Source of the DNA: Salinimicrobium xinjiangense DSM 19287
GTDB lineage: Bacteria > Bacteroidota > Bacteroidia > Flavobacteriales > Flavobacteriaceae
Assembly (NCBI RefSeq): GCF_000423585.1
Contig: NZ_KE384056.1
Coordinates: 1 to 44,444, forward strand
Direction: 5' to 3'
Length of the DNA: 44,444 nt
The translations under genes and the position numbers were made by a program. The notes under the pieces are model-generated. The model was not told where the DNA came from and made no database searches. It worked only from the letters and a program-made list of their open reading frames with translations. Below are positions 24,332-32,425 of the stretch, piece after piece (position 1 is the first letter of the stretch; the number at the start of each line of letters is the position of its first letter).

Positions 24332-24889
24332 ATGGAATGGATTTTAGAACCCTGGCCCTGGTATGTAAGTGGGCCGCTTATAGCAGGAATAATGTTTTTG
24401 TTATTGTTTGGAGGTAAGAATTTTGGAATGTCATCAAACCTGCGTACAATGTGTACTATAGGAGGAGCCGGAAAGAAAGCCGACTTCTTTGCATTTGACT
24501 GGAAATCACAGCGTTGGAACCTTGTGGTTGTGGCCGGTGCCATAATAGGTGGATTCATTGGAGCCAACCTTTTGAGTACAGATACTGCCGTGATCATAAA
24601 TTCTGAAACAGTTACAACTCTTGAAAATATGGGATTTGAAAGTGCAGGGGAAGCTTATTTGCCGGCTGAACTTTTTGCTACAGATGCTTTGACAGATCCT
24701 AAATCGCTGATCATTTTACTCATTGGCGGATTGCTAATTGGGTTTGGGGCGAGATACGCCGGTGGATGTACTTCAGGACATGCCATCTCCGGACTCAGCA
24801 ACCTGCAGTTACCCTCACTTATCGCAGTAGCAGGATTTTTTATTGGGGGACTTGTTATGGTTCATTTATTATTCCCTTTAATTTTTTAG
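24332..24889 (+). CDS. YeeE/YedE (TsuA-like) sulfur transporter, first half-subunit
   Basis: 185 residues, about four to five membrane segments. Conserved cysteine motifs are MCTIGGAG (Cys42) and GARYAGGCTSGHAISG (Cys near 152), the family signature that relays thiosulfate through the membrane in TsuA/YeeE. Classical YeeE is one chain of about 350 residues with both halves; here the halves are two genes, and this is the N-terminal-like one. The next gene starts 4 bp downstream. It brings thiosulfate or another sulfur species into the cell (known for TsuA; inferred here). Confidence 0.88.
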   Translation: MEWILEPWPWYVSGPLIAGIMFLLLFGGKNFGMSSNLRTMCTIGGAGKKADFFAFDWKSQRWNLVVVAGAIIGGFIGANLLSTDTAVIINSETVTTLENMGFESAGEAYLPAELFATDALTDPKSLIILLIGGLLIGFGARYAGGCTSGHAISGLSNLQLPSLIAVAGFFIGGLVMVHLLFPLIF

Positions 24890-24893
24890 AAAA

Positions 24894-25307
24894 ATGAAAT
24901 ATTTAAAATTTTTAGCCATAGGTATCCTCTTTGGAATAGTAATGTATAAAAGTGAAGCCGCCTCGTGGTTTCGTATCTTTGAAATGTTCCGGTTCGAGTC
25001 ATTTCATATGTATGGAATAATTGGTTCTGCTCTCACATTAGGAGTGCTTGGAACCTGGCTGATCAAGAAATATAAATTAAAATCCATAGATGGAGAACCT
25101 ATCAAATTTACTCCTAAAGACAAAAGCTTTAGCCGGTACATGTATGGAGGAATCCTTTTCGGCTTAGGTTGGGCACTGGCAGGATCCTGCCCCGGGCCCA
25201 TTTATACCTTAATAGGAGCCGGATACATATCTATCCTGGTAGTGCTTTTTGGAGCTTTGATTGGGACCTTCCTATATGGTGTTTTCCGGGGTAAATTACC
25301 TCATTAA
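24894..25307 (+). CDS. YeeE/YedE family sulfur transporter, second half-subunit
   Basis: 137 residues, four membrane segments. The signature GGILFGLGWALAGSCPGPIYTLIGAG carries the conserved Cys of the second half of YeeE-type transporters (GSCPGP). It pairs with the preceding gene, 4 bp upstream, and should complete the transport path. The order YeeE-1, YeeE-2, then the MFS and persulfide dioxygenase genes matches sulfur gene clusters common in Bacteroidetes. Confidence 0.88.
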   Translation: MKYLKFLAIGILFGIVMYKSEAASWFRIFEMFRFESFHMYGIIGSALTLGVLGTWLIKKYKLKSIDGEPIKFTPKDKSFSRYMYGGILFGLGWALAGSCPGPIYTLIGAGYISILVVLFGALIGTFLYGVFRGKLPH

Positions 25308-25388
25308 AAATAAAAAGAAATGGTTTGAGCTACCCGGGAAAAAAGGTGGAAGTAACCCCGTCAGAAGGGGTATTGAAAATACGTTGGT

Positions 25389-26651
25389 ATGAAGAAAAAT
25401 GCAATTGAACTTGGCTTAAAAGAGAACTGGAAACAGTTTAGCCTGCTGGTTCTTGTAAACGCCTTTGTAGGAGGTATGGTAGGTTTGGAGCGCAGTATCC
25501 TGCCTGAAATAGCCGAAAAAGAATTCGGAATAGCGGCAACCAGTGCAATATTGTCTTTCATTGTAGTATTCGGAATTGTCAAGGCCATTTCTAATTATTA
25601 TGCCGGCACCCTTGCCAATAGAATTGGAAGAAAGAACCTGCTGGTTCTGGGGTGGATCTTTGCAATCCCTATCCCATTCATATTAATGTATGCTGAAAAC
25701 TGGAACTGGATAGTGGCGGCCAATGTCCTCCTGGGGATCAACCAGGGACTTGCATGGTCCAGTACCGTGGTGATGAAAATTGATCTGGTGGGCGAGAGAC
25801 AGCGGGGTTTTGCAATGGGACTCAATGAATTTGCGGGCTATCTGGCTGTTGGGCTTGTTGCTTATTTAACAGGGTGGATAGCAGGAGAATACGGGCTTAG
25901 GCCCTATCCATTTTACCTGGGGATAGGCCTAATGGTGATGGGATTGCTAGCCAGTATTTTTTTCATTAAAGATACAAGGAGACATGCTTCAAAAGAGGGG
26001 GACACCAGCGAAATTGCTTTACTAAAGAATTTGTTCTGGGAGACCACCTGGAAAGATAAGAACCTGGGATCTGTAACCCAGGCCGGGCTTATCAATAACC
26101 TGAATGACGGCATGGCCTGGGGATTATTCCCCATTCTTCTTGCCGTTCGGGGTTTTAATCTGGAACAAATAGGAATTGTAGTAGCAGTTTATCCCGCTGT
26201 GTGGGGTATAGGACAGTTGGTCACCGGAAGGATGGCAGATAAATTCTGCAAAAAAGATATGCTGTTTGTTGGAATGTTGCTGCAGGCCTTAGTCTTGATC
26301 GCCCTGGTGTGGGCAGGAAGTATGTGGCAATTTGTTAGCCTCATGGCGTTGCTTGGATGGGGCACTGCTATGGTATATCCAACTTTTCTGGCTACCATTG
26401 CTGAAAACACGCACCCTAAAGACCGGGCTCAAAGTATTGGGATCTTCAGGCTGTGGCGGGATCTTGGTTATGCCGTTGGAGCGATTCTTACGGGGGTGAT
26501 CTCAGACCTTATAAGTATTGAAGCTGCTGTTGGACTGGTTGGGGCGCTTACCCTGTTTTCTTCCGCAGTTATCTATATAAGAATGAAATGCGGTGAAGGA
26601 AGCTCCATTAGACTACGCTCTATGTTCGCGAGACCTACTGTTAAATGTTAG
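25389..26651 (+). CDS. MFS transporter in the sulfur locus
   Basis: 420 residues with about twelve membrane segments in two blocks. The MFS loop motif appears as YAGTLANRIGRKNLL after TM2 and VTGRMADKFCKKDML after TM8. Substrate unknown; its position 81 bp behind the YeeE pair and before the persulfide dioxygenase suggests export or uptake of a sulfur compound or related anion. The C-terminal end (GEGSSIRLRSMFARPTVKC) is polar and may be a short extension. No separate operator is found, so it probably shares promoter 7. Confidence 0.82.
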   Translation: MKKNAIELGLKENWKQFSLLVLVNAFVGGMVGLERSILPEIAEKEFGIAATSAILSFIVVFGIVKAISNYYAGTLANRIGRKNLLVLGWIFAIPIPFILMYAENWNWIVAANVLLGINQGLAWSSTVVMKIDLVGERQRGFAMGLNEFAGYLAVGLVAYLTGWIAGEYGLRPYPFYLGIGLMVMGLLASIFFIKDTRRHASKEGDTSEIALLKNLFWETTWKDKNLGSVTQAGLINNLNDGMAWGLFPILLAVRGFNLEQIGIVVAVYPAVWGIGQLVTGRMADKFCKKDMLFVGMLLQALVLIALVWAGSMWQFVSLMALLGWGTAMVYPTFLATIAENTHPKDRAQSIGIFRLWRDLGYAVGAILTGVISDLISIEAAVGLVGALTLFSSAVIYIRMKCGEGSSIRLRSMFARPTVKC

Positions 26652-26690
26652 CCTTGCCTGGAGAAAACACGATATCATGAAGTTAATATT

Positions 26691-26734
26691 GTAACCAATG
26701 TTACTGTAAAACAGAATTCCGGGAAGTATTTTTG
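26691..26734 (+). promoter_or_regulatory. Sulfur-regulon operator and promoter 8 (before the persulfide dioxygenase)
   Basis: GTAAC-CAAT-GTTAC at 26691-26704 and TATTTTTG at 26727-26734; spacing exactly 29.5 bp. The predicted leader is about 42 nt. Confidence 0.82.
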
Positions 26735-26780
26735 CTCCGGAAATTAAAAAAGATAATAATCTAAACTAAACTATAAAAAT

Positions 26781-28196
26781 ATGTTTTTTCAACACGTATA
26801 TGACAAATCGCTTGCACAGGCAAGTTATGTAATAGGATGTCAGAGAACCGGTGAGGCAATTGTCATCGATGCGAAACGGGATATTGACACGTATCTTGAA
26901 ATAGCAAAACAGAACAAACTCAACATCACTCATGTCACCGAGACTCATATTCATGCCGATTTTTTGGCAGGAACGAGGGAACTTGCGGAAGTGACCGGAG
27001 CAAAAATTTATCTTTCAGATGAAGGCGGACCAGACTGGAGCTACGAATTTGATCATATTGGATTAAAGGATGGGGATTCCATAAAGGTGGGAAATTTGAC
27101 CCTTGAAGTAATTCATACCCCCGGACATACCCCCGAAAGTATCAGTTTTCTACTAACGGATAATCCTGCAACTAAAGAGCCTGTAATGATATTTACAGGG
27201 GACTTCGTCTTTGTTGGCGACATTGGACGCCCTGATCTGCTGGAAAAAGCTGCCGGACTAAAAGGTACACAGGATAAGGGAGCCGAAGATATGTACAAGT
27301 CTATTAAAAGGTTCAGTGAGCTTCCTTCCCATCTTCAGGTGTGGCCGGGCCACGGAGCAGGATCTGCCTGTGGTAAAGCTTTGGGTGCAGTACCAAGTAC
27401 TACAGTTGGCTATGAGAAGATACGTAACTGGGCTTTTCAGTATGAGGACAATAAACAGGGATTTATAGAATACCTGCTGGAAGGCCAACCGGAGCCTCCA
27501 AAGTATTTTGCAATGATGAAAAAGCTGAACAAGGTAGAACGTCCATTGCTCACCGAAGTTCCTAAACATCCAAAACTTTCTTCCGAAGAATTTAAAAGTG
27601 CCTATGAAAAAGGTATCACCATTATCGATGCAAGAGATAATAAAGCATTTGCTCAGGGACATATTCCAAATAGTATAAATATTCAGGGGAATAACTCCTT
27701 TTCAACCTGGGCAGGCTGGTTCCTGAATTATGATGAGCAGTTTATTATTGTAGCCGACGATAATCAAATGGAAAACCTTACAAGAAAACTGATGCGGATT
27801 GGCCTGGATAATGTTCTGGGGTATATTTCGGATGTGACCGCTATGGGACTTCCTTTGGAAAAGACAGAGAACATTTCCCTGGATGAGTTCAAATCAGCCT
27901 TGAAAAAGGACAACGTTCAGGTAGTAGACGTTCGCGGTGTATCTGAATATAAAGAAGCACATATAGAAGGAGTGGAGAATGTATTTGTGGGAACGATCGG
28001 AGACAACCTTAATAAGATTGACCGTAACAAAGAAGTTGTGATCCACTGTCAAAGTGGAGCCAGAGCTGCGATTGCCCAATCTGTATTGGCACGACACGGA
28101 GTGGAGAATGTAAAGGTCTATCCCGGCGGAATGGAGGAGTGGTCCAAACAGGATCAACCTGAAGTCTCTACTGATTTTAATATCTCTTTGACCTAA
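26781..28196 (+). CDS. Persulfide dioxygenase (ETHE1-like MBL fold) fused to two rhodanese domains
   Basis: 471 residues. The N-terminal MBL domain has H56-x-H58-x-D60 in ETHIHADFLAG, H116 in HTPGHTPES, D141 in IFTGDFVFVGDIGRPDLL and H191 in VWPGHGAG. The ETHE1 mononuclear-iron ligands correspond to H56, H116 and D141, while the extra His of dinuclear hydrolases (HxHxDH) is Phe61, as in persulfide dioxygenases. The first rhodanese domain (about 265-350, IIDARDNKAFAQGHIPNSINI) has no catalytic Cys; the second (about 368-462) has the active loop HCQSGARA. The enzyme would oxidise glutathione-type persulfide to sulfite using O2 and handle the product on the rhodanese. Followed by a strong terminator. 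Confidence 0.9.
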   Translation: MFFQHVYDKSLAQASYVIGCQRTGEAIVIDAKRDIDTYLEIAKQNKLNITHVTETHIHADFLAGTRELAEVTGAKIYLSDEGGPDWSYEFDHIGLKDGDSIKVGNLTLEVIHTPGHTPESISFLLTDNPATKEPVMIFTGDFVFVGDIGRPDLLEKAAGLKGTQDKGAEDMYKSIKRFSELPSHLQVWPGHGAGSACGKALGAVPSTTVGYEKIRNWAFQYEDNKQGFIEYLLEGQPEPPKYFAMMKKLNKVERPLLTEVPKHPKLSSEEFKSAYEKGITIIDARDNKAFAQGHIPNSINIQGNNSFSTWAGWFLNYDEQFIIVADDNQMENLTRKLMRIGLDNVLGYISDVTAMGLPLEKTENISLDEFKSALKKDNVQVVDVRGVSEYKEAHIEGVENVFVGTIGDNLNKIDRNKEVVIHCQSGARAAIAQSVLARHGVENVKVYPGGMEEWSKQDQPEVSTDFNISLT

Positions 28197-28219
28197 GAAT
28201 TAAATTAGTTTATTAAAGG

Positions 28220-28253
28220 ATCCCGGCGTCATACGATTGCCGGGATTTTTTTG
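28220..28253 (+). terminator. Intrinsic terminator after the persulfide dioxygenase gene
   Basis: Perfect 8-bp stem ATCCCGGC / GCCGGGAT, 11-nt loop, then a run of seven Ts. It lies 24 bp after the stop codon. Confidence 0.88.
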
Positions 28254-28383
28254 TTTCATTATGTGCTGAAGGTGATTATGGGACAAAATGCTGGTAAATG
28301 CAGCTAAGCTTAACTGTCCCTGCGGGCCAAACGTTTTAAAACGAAAAAATCCTGCTCAAGCGAAAAGGCCTGGCAGGTTTTCT

Positions 28384-28638
28384 TCATAGTAACCTCTTAT
28401 TTCTAAAGGCTGCTCCTGATCCTGTTTTCAGATATCTCTCAAAATCACAGACTTTCTTTTTATTTGGAAATAGAGAAAGGTGAACAAGTTCTACAGGTAA
28501 TTTCTTTTTTGTGAAGTACACTTCTCCTTTTTGATGTGCTGTTAAGCGTTTATTAATATTCTCAGTATATCCTGTATAATATTGACCATTGGAACATTTA
28601 AGAATATAGACTGCAAAAGCTCGTTTGGTAAGGATTTT
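28384..28638 (-). pseudogene. GIY-YIG nuclease-family gene lacking a start codon
   Basis: From 28620 downwards the minus strand reads AFAVYILKCSNGQYYTGYTE, then NINKRLTAHQKGEVYFTKKK, and ends RYLKTGSGAAFRNKRLL at a TGA. This is a complete UvrC-type GIY-YIG domain of about 80 residues with VYIL and YYTGYT motifs and the family C-terminus. But the frame is closed by TAA at 28641-28639, and no ATG, GTG or TTG lies before the domain. Either the start was lost by mutation or a rare ATC/ATT start is used. These small GIY-YIG proteins are widespread in Bacteroidetes; their function is poorly known. Confidence 0.6.
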
Positions 28639-28858
28639 TTAGGTGGATTTCGTCCACTGAAGCTATCCGAAGATAATTTAAAAAGAAATACTATTTTTTA
28701 ATTTTTGGTTTTGAACTGTTTGTAGTAGCTACCAGGGTCTTCAAATTAGTGGTCAAAGAGGGGACAATTTTTCTCCTGGTTTTGAGAAATGTTTTTGGTT
28801 TAAAGGATTATCTTGGGCTATTTCTTAATTTCACCCGATTCCCAAATCGATATCTATT
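28639..28858. other. Spacer before the second PAS kinase
   Basis: It contains an imperfect hairpin GGTGGA-TTTCG-TCCACT at about 28643-28659. There is no gene and no clear promoter. Confidence 0.35.
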
Positions 28859-29950
28859 ATGAGCAGCCTTACTTCCGCAAACCAGTCTGACCTGGAAGCA
28901 TTTTTTCGTTTATCCCACGATAATCTCTGTATTGCCGGATACGATGGCTACTTTAGAAAGGTGAACCCTGCCTTTGTAAAGCTTCTGGGCTATAGTGAGG
29001 AAGAATTGTTCGCAGTTCCCATAAGTTCCTTTGTACACCCGCAGGACAAGGAATTAACAGCTGAGACCCGGTCCTTAATTCTGAAGGATAAACCGCTGCT
29101 GAACTTTGAGAACCGCTACATCACGAAAACCGGTGAAATTGTATGGCTTTCATGGACTTCGATACCAGATCATACCAAAGAACTTATATATGCCGTCTCC
29201 AAAAATATTACCCATAAGAAAAAACTGGAAGAGGACAGACAGCTGTTGATAAAGGATCTTACAGCCATAAATACAGGACTTAAACAACTCACTTATACTA
29301 TTTCTCATGACCTGAGATCACCTGTGAGCAATATGATGTCGATCTTCAGTTTACTTGATCTTTCACTAATACAGGATGAAGACAGCTTACAATACCTTGA
29401 CCTGCTGGAGAAATCGGTACACGAGTTAAAGGACACACTGGATGAGCAGATGAAACATCTAAAAGAGACGCTTTTACTTAAATCCACCATGGAACCTATT
29501 CCCCTTAGAGAGGTGTTTCAGGCCACCACAGATTCGATTCGCAGTTTAATTAAAAGTTCCGGGACCACCTTTGTAGTTGATTTTTCGGAAGTGGAACTTT
29601 TATTAGGGAATAGTTTTTATCTGCATAGTATCTTTTTGAACCTCATCACTAACTCAATTAAATATGCAAGACCGGAAATTCCTCCCATAATAGGGATTAC
29701 CTCAAAAAAAGATGGGGATTCTGCCAGACTCCTTTTTACAGATAACGGAATAGGTTTTGACCTGGGGAAGAACGGAAGCAAGATATTCAAGCTGAATCAG
29801 GTGTTTACCGACCATAGCAATAGTAATGGTATTGGCCTTTACCTGGTAAAAAATTACATGAACAGTGTTGGCGGTACTATTGACGTATCAAGTCGGGTAA
29901 ATGAAGGGGCTACCTTTTGCCTTACTTTTAAGGAGCAGGGTTTAAATTGA
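28859..29950 (+). CDS. PAS-domain sensor histidine kinase
   Basis: 363 residues, soluble. The PAS domain (about 11-120) is typical: DNLCIAGYDGYFRKVNPAFVKLLGYSEEEL and a PAC end VSKNITHKKKLEED. HisKA has the phospho-acceptor in TISHDLRSPVSNM (His150), then HATPase_c with FLNLITNSIKYA, TDNGIGF and NGIGLYLVKNYM. No receiver domain or adjacent response regulator. It is not preceded by the sulfur operator. The signal is unknown. Confidence 0.88.
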   Translation: MSSLTSANQSDLEAFFRLSHDNLCIAGYDGYFRKVNPAFVKLLGYSEEELFAVPISSFVHPQDKELTAETRSLILKDKPLLNFENRYITKTGEIVWLSWTSIPDHTKELIYAVSKNITHKKKLEEDRQLLIKDLTAINTGLKQLTYTISHDLRSPVSNMMSIFSLLDLSLIQDEDSLQYLDLLEKSVHELKDTLDEQMKHLKETLLLKSTMEPIPLREVFQATTDSIRSLIKSSGTTFVVDFSEVELLLGNSFYLHSIFLNLITNSIKYARPEIPPIIGITSKKDGDSARLLFTDNGIGFDLGKNGSKIFKLNQVFTDHSNSNGIGLYLVKNYMNSVGGTIDVSSRVNEGATFCLTFKEQGLN

Positions 29951-30266
29951 GCGCTAAATTGATTTTCGATCTTGTCCAGATCATAGCAGGATTTTCCCAC
30001 AATTTTTTAGACACAAGGGGAGGTCGACCTCAACTTTAAAACATTTTCCATTATAGTTTGAGGATTGCAGGAGATTTTTTTTCCTCCCGCTAAGTTGTTC
30101 CATATAAGGTCGTTATTTTTTGCTTTAATTTTAGTTTAATACTCATGGCTTTCAGATTATGAATCCGGCGCTCAGAAAGTTTTAGCAGTGGCAGATTTAA
30201 AGAGGTGTCAAAAATGTCATTTTTGAGAGCTCTTTGTTATGGTGGCGACCAGCCTTAAACCTTAAA
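29951..30266. other. Spacer with a short palindromic repeat
   Basis: 316 bp, no gene. At 30209-30226 an inverted repeat TCAAAAATG-T-CATTTTTGA includes copy 2 of the 16-bp repeat AATGTCATTTTTGAGA (30213-30228). Confidence 0.5.
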
Positions 30267-31124
30267 CTATCTCAAAAATCCGTTGGAAACGAAAGGCAGC
30301 GCCAAATAAAGGGCAGAATGCCAGTATTCCCAGTCATGGCCGCCATCTCTCACTCTCAATTCTGAAGGGATCTTCGCCTCCTGCATCGCGCGGTAAAAAT
30401 CGAGGTTGATGGAGAGTAGGAAATCGTCGTCCCCACAGTCTATAAACCACCTGATATCCTTTAGTTCTTCCTGGGTTGCTTCATCGGCATTGGTGACAAA
30501 TTTCACCGCATGGTTTTCGAGGACAGTCCTGTTCAATTCTTTGCCTTTTTCATCTGCATTCTGGATTCCGCCGCCGGTTTCGATTCCGAGCCAGGCACTC
30601 ATGGCATAGACCGAGGAGAACATCTCCGGGTGTTTCTGTGCATAAACGGTCGCACCGCCACCGCCCATGGAGAGTCCGGCAATCGCGCGGTGCTTTTTAT
30701 CGGGAATTGTTCTGTAGGTTTTTTCGATATGTGGGATCAACTCTTTAAAGAAGTAATCTTCGTAGGTCCATCCATTCATGTTGAAGTAACCATACCAGTC
30801 TGTTCCTGCATCTGGCATTACTATGATCATTTCCACCGCTTCTTCGGCATTGATCAGCCGGTTGGCTACGTCCTTTACATGTCCTCGTTCTACCCAGTCT
30901 TTGTTGCTGCCGTACAAGCCGTGCAGGAGGTAGAGAACAGGATATTTTTTTTCTGTATCGGTGCTATAGCTTTTGGGCAGGTAAATGGAATAACTTCTTT
31001 CGGTCTCGAGGATCCCGCTGCTCATGGTCTTGAATTCCGCCACGCCCTGCGGCGGATTAAAATTTTGAGAGTAGCCGGCAAAAGTGCTGCCGATCAACAG
31101 GAATAATGTGAAAAATCTTTTCAT
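30267..31124 (-). CDS. Secreted esterase (esterase D / feruloyl-esterase-like alpha/beta hydrolase)
   Basis: 285 residues. Signal peptide about 1-19 (ending FAGYSQ). The family PF00756 pattern: YSIYLPKSYSTD, YPVLYLLHGLYGSNKDW, nucleophile Ser152 in AIAGLSMGGGG, acid in FIDCGDDDF (about 230-234), His263 in RDGGHDWEYW. Such enzymes hydrolyse acyl or feruloyl esters on carbohydrates in the periplasm or outside; the exact substrate is unknown. Start ATG at 31124. No polysaccharide-utilisation genes nearby. Confidence 0.87.
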   Translation of the reverse strand: MKRFFTLFLLIGSTFAGYSQNFNPPQGVAEFKTMSSGILETERSYSIYLPKSYSTDTEKKYPVLYLLHGLYGSNKDWVERGHVKDVANRLINAEEAVEMIIVMPDAGTDWYGYFNMNGWTYEDYFFKELIPHIEKTYRTIPDKKHRAIAGLSMGGGGATVYAQKHPEMFSSVYAMSAWLGIETGGGIQNADEKGKELNRTVLENHAVKFVTNADEATQEELKDIRWFIDCGDDDFLLSINLDFYRAMQEAKIPSELRVRDGGHDWEYWHSALYLALPFVSNGFLR

Positions 31125-31161
31125 GAGTTTAGGTATGGTGGTTAAAGGTCTTAAAAATACA

Positions 31162-31325
31162 ATTTTTGAGGGGTGTTTATGAAAGCCAAATTACAAGCAC
31201 CAAATTCAAATTTTCACCCGCCGAAGCCTGAGCGAAGGAGGGCCAATTTGAGCAGTCCAGGCTCTGGTTTCTAGATTCTTACTTCCTTCACCAATCTTGA
31301 ATCTTAAATCTTGAACCCGGAATCC
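31162..31325. repeat. Direct repeat flanking the mobile mystery pair, left copy
   Basis: Begins ATTTTTGAGGGGTGTTTATG, passes through AAATTACAAGCACCAAATTC and ends CCAATCTTGAATCTTAAATC and GGAATCC. The right copy is at 32667-32810. The left copy carries an extra palindrome-like insert, CCGCCGAAGCCTGAGCGAAG, near 31219-31238. Confidence 0.65.
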
Positions 31326-31372
31326 TTCATGACCTCACGCAGCGACAACGGATGTTGCGCAACTGGTTGGCT

Positions 31373-31969
31373 TTAGTTTTTTGCAAATTCAATTAATGGT
31401 GTAATGTTTCCATTGTCAGCTTCTCTTAGGGCGTTAATATACTTGTTTCTTGTTTCGTTAGGTTTAATCATATTTGACTGATGCCAGGAAAATATTTCCT
31501 CTCCGAATATTGATTCCATAATTATGTCGGCCATCATCCTTGAGTGTCTACCATTTCCATTTGGAAAACAATGAATAGAGACTATACGATGCTTGAACCT
31601 AATGGCTACTTCTTCAGGTGGGAAAGTTTTATTTTCTATCCAATATTTGGTGTCATCTAGTAAGTTTTTTAATTCAATCCCAATTTGTGTCCACGGAATC
31701 CCAATGTTTTTTTCAGTCCTTCTAAATTCGCCTGCCCATTTCCATACATCTTCATACATTTTTTTGTGTAAGTCTTTTATAAACTTTTCTGTCAAAATCT
31801 TTTCCACTTTCCATTTTATATGAATAGTCCATTCGACTGCTTTTTCAATGTTCAGTTGCTCAAAATCATCCAGTTCTCCTTGAGTAGTAATTGATTTTAT
31901 TTTGAGGCCCTCCTTTTCTTCTTCGTCTAAAGGTGTTTGTCCATCTTTATAATCGAATTCTAATCCCAT
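31373..31969 (-). CDS. Mobile mystery protein B (Fic-domain protein)
   Basis: 198 residues. The Fic motif at 133-144 reads HCFPNGNGRHSR: the catalytic His and the anion-binding GNGR are present, but the usual D/E before GNG is Asn. Upstream blocks WTIHIKWKVEKILTEKFIKDLHKKMYEDVWKWAGEFR match the mobile mystery protein B family (TIGR02613), which accompanies mobile elements paired with protein A. The Asn may lower or change AMP transfer. The gene overlaps the end of the A gene by 10 bp. This arrangement is toxin-antitoxin-like; no such activity is established here. Confidence 0.85.
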   Translation of the reverse strand: MGLEFDYKDGQTPLDEEEKEGLKIKSITTQGELDDFEQLNIEKAVEWTIHIKWKVEKILTEKFIKDLHKKMYEDVWKWAGEFRRTEKNIGIPWTQIGIELKNLLDDTKYWIENKTFPPEEVAIRFKHRIVSIHCFPNGNGRHSRMMADIIMESIFGEEIFSWHQSNMIKPNETRNKYINALREADNGNITPLIEFAKN

Positions 31970-32421
31970 AATGACTTTCTCATCTCTCGCTTTATTTCAT
32001 TAGCAAGTTCCTTTATAGTTTTGGCTATTTTTTCATCTCCAATTCCCTGGTCCTCTAATTTCATATTTTGATTAGTCCTTAATACTATTTTTTGGGCCAG
32101 CTTTTCTGCTTTTAATTGTATTAAATCGTCGATGGTCCCGCCTTTTGGAACCAGCGCATAAACCAATTTTAAGTCCATTGCATTGGCTACATCTTTTAAG
32201 GAATTTAGTGTTATCGTGCCATTAGCCTCACTTTCTTCAATTCTTTTCACACCTTGTCTGGTGATATTAAGTTTGGTGCCAAGTTGGGCCAGTGTCATAT
32301 TGAGAGTGGTCCGAATTGTATTGATCCATCCACGTTCAGGGACCAAAACCCCTCTGGTTTGGGAAAATGCTTTAAGTTTTTGGTCCAACTGTTCTATTAA
32401 AAGTGTTCGCTGGTTTCTCAT
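31960..32421 (-). CDS. Mobile mystery protein A (XRE-type helix-turn-helix)
   Basis: 153 residues from the ATG at 32421 (MRNQRTLLIEQLDQKLKAFS); the in-frame upstream ATG at 32466 would extend into the operator array and is rejected. An XRE HTH lies at about 43-75: TTLNMTLAQLGTKLNITRQGVKRIEE. The family-typical GWINTIRTTLNMTLAQLG and LKLVYALVPKGGTIDDLI identify the TIGR02612 group. It probably binds the four regularly spaced inverted repeats just upstream and controls the A-B operon. Confidence 0.87.
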   Translation of the reverse strand: MRNQRTLLIEQLDQKLKAFSQTRGVLVPERGWINTIRTTLNMTLAQLGTKLNITRQGVKRIEESEANGTITLNSLKDVANAMDLKLVYALVPKGGTIDDLIQLKAEKLAQKIVLRTNQNMKLEDQGIGDEKIAKTIKELANEIKREMRKSLWD

Positions 32422-32425
32422 TTTT

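Noticed and set aside
30510-31106. Plus-strand frame of 198 codons
   Set aside because: Antisense to the esterase with intact catalytic triad.
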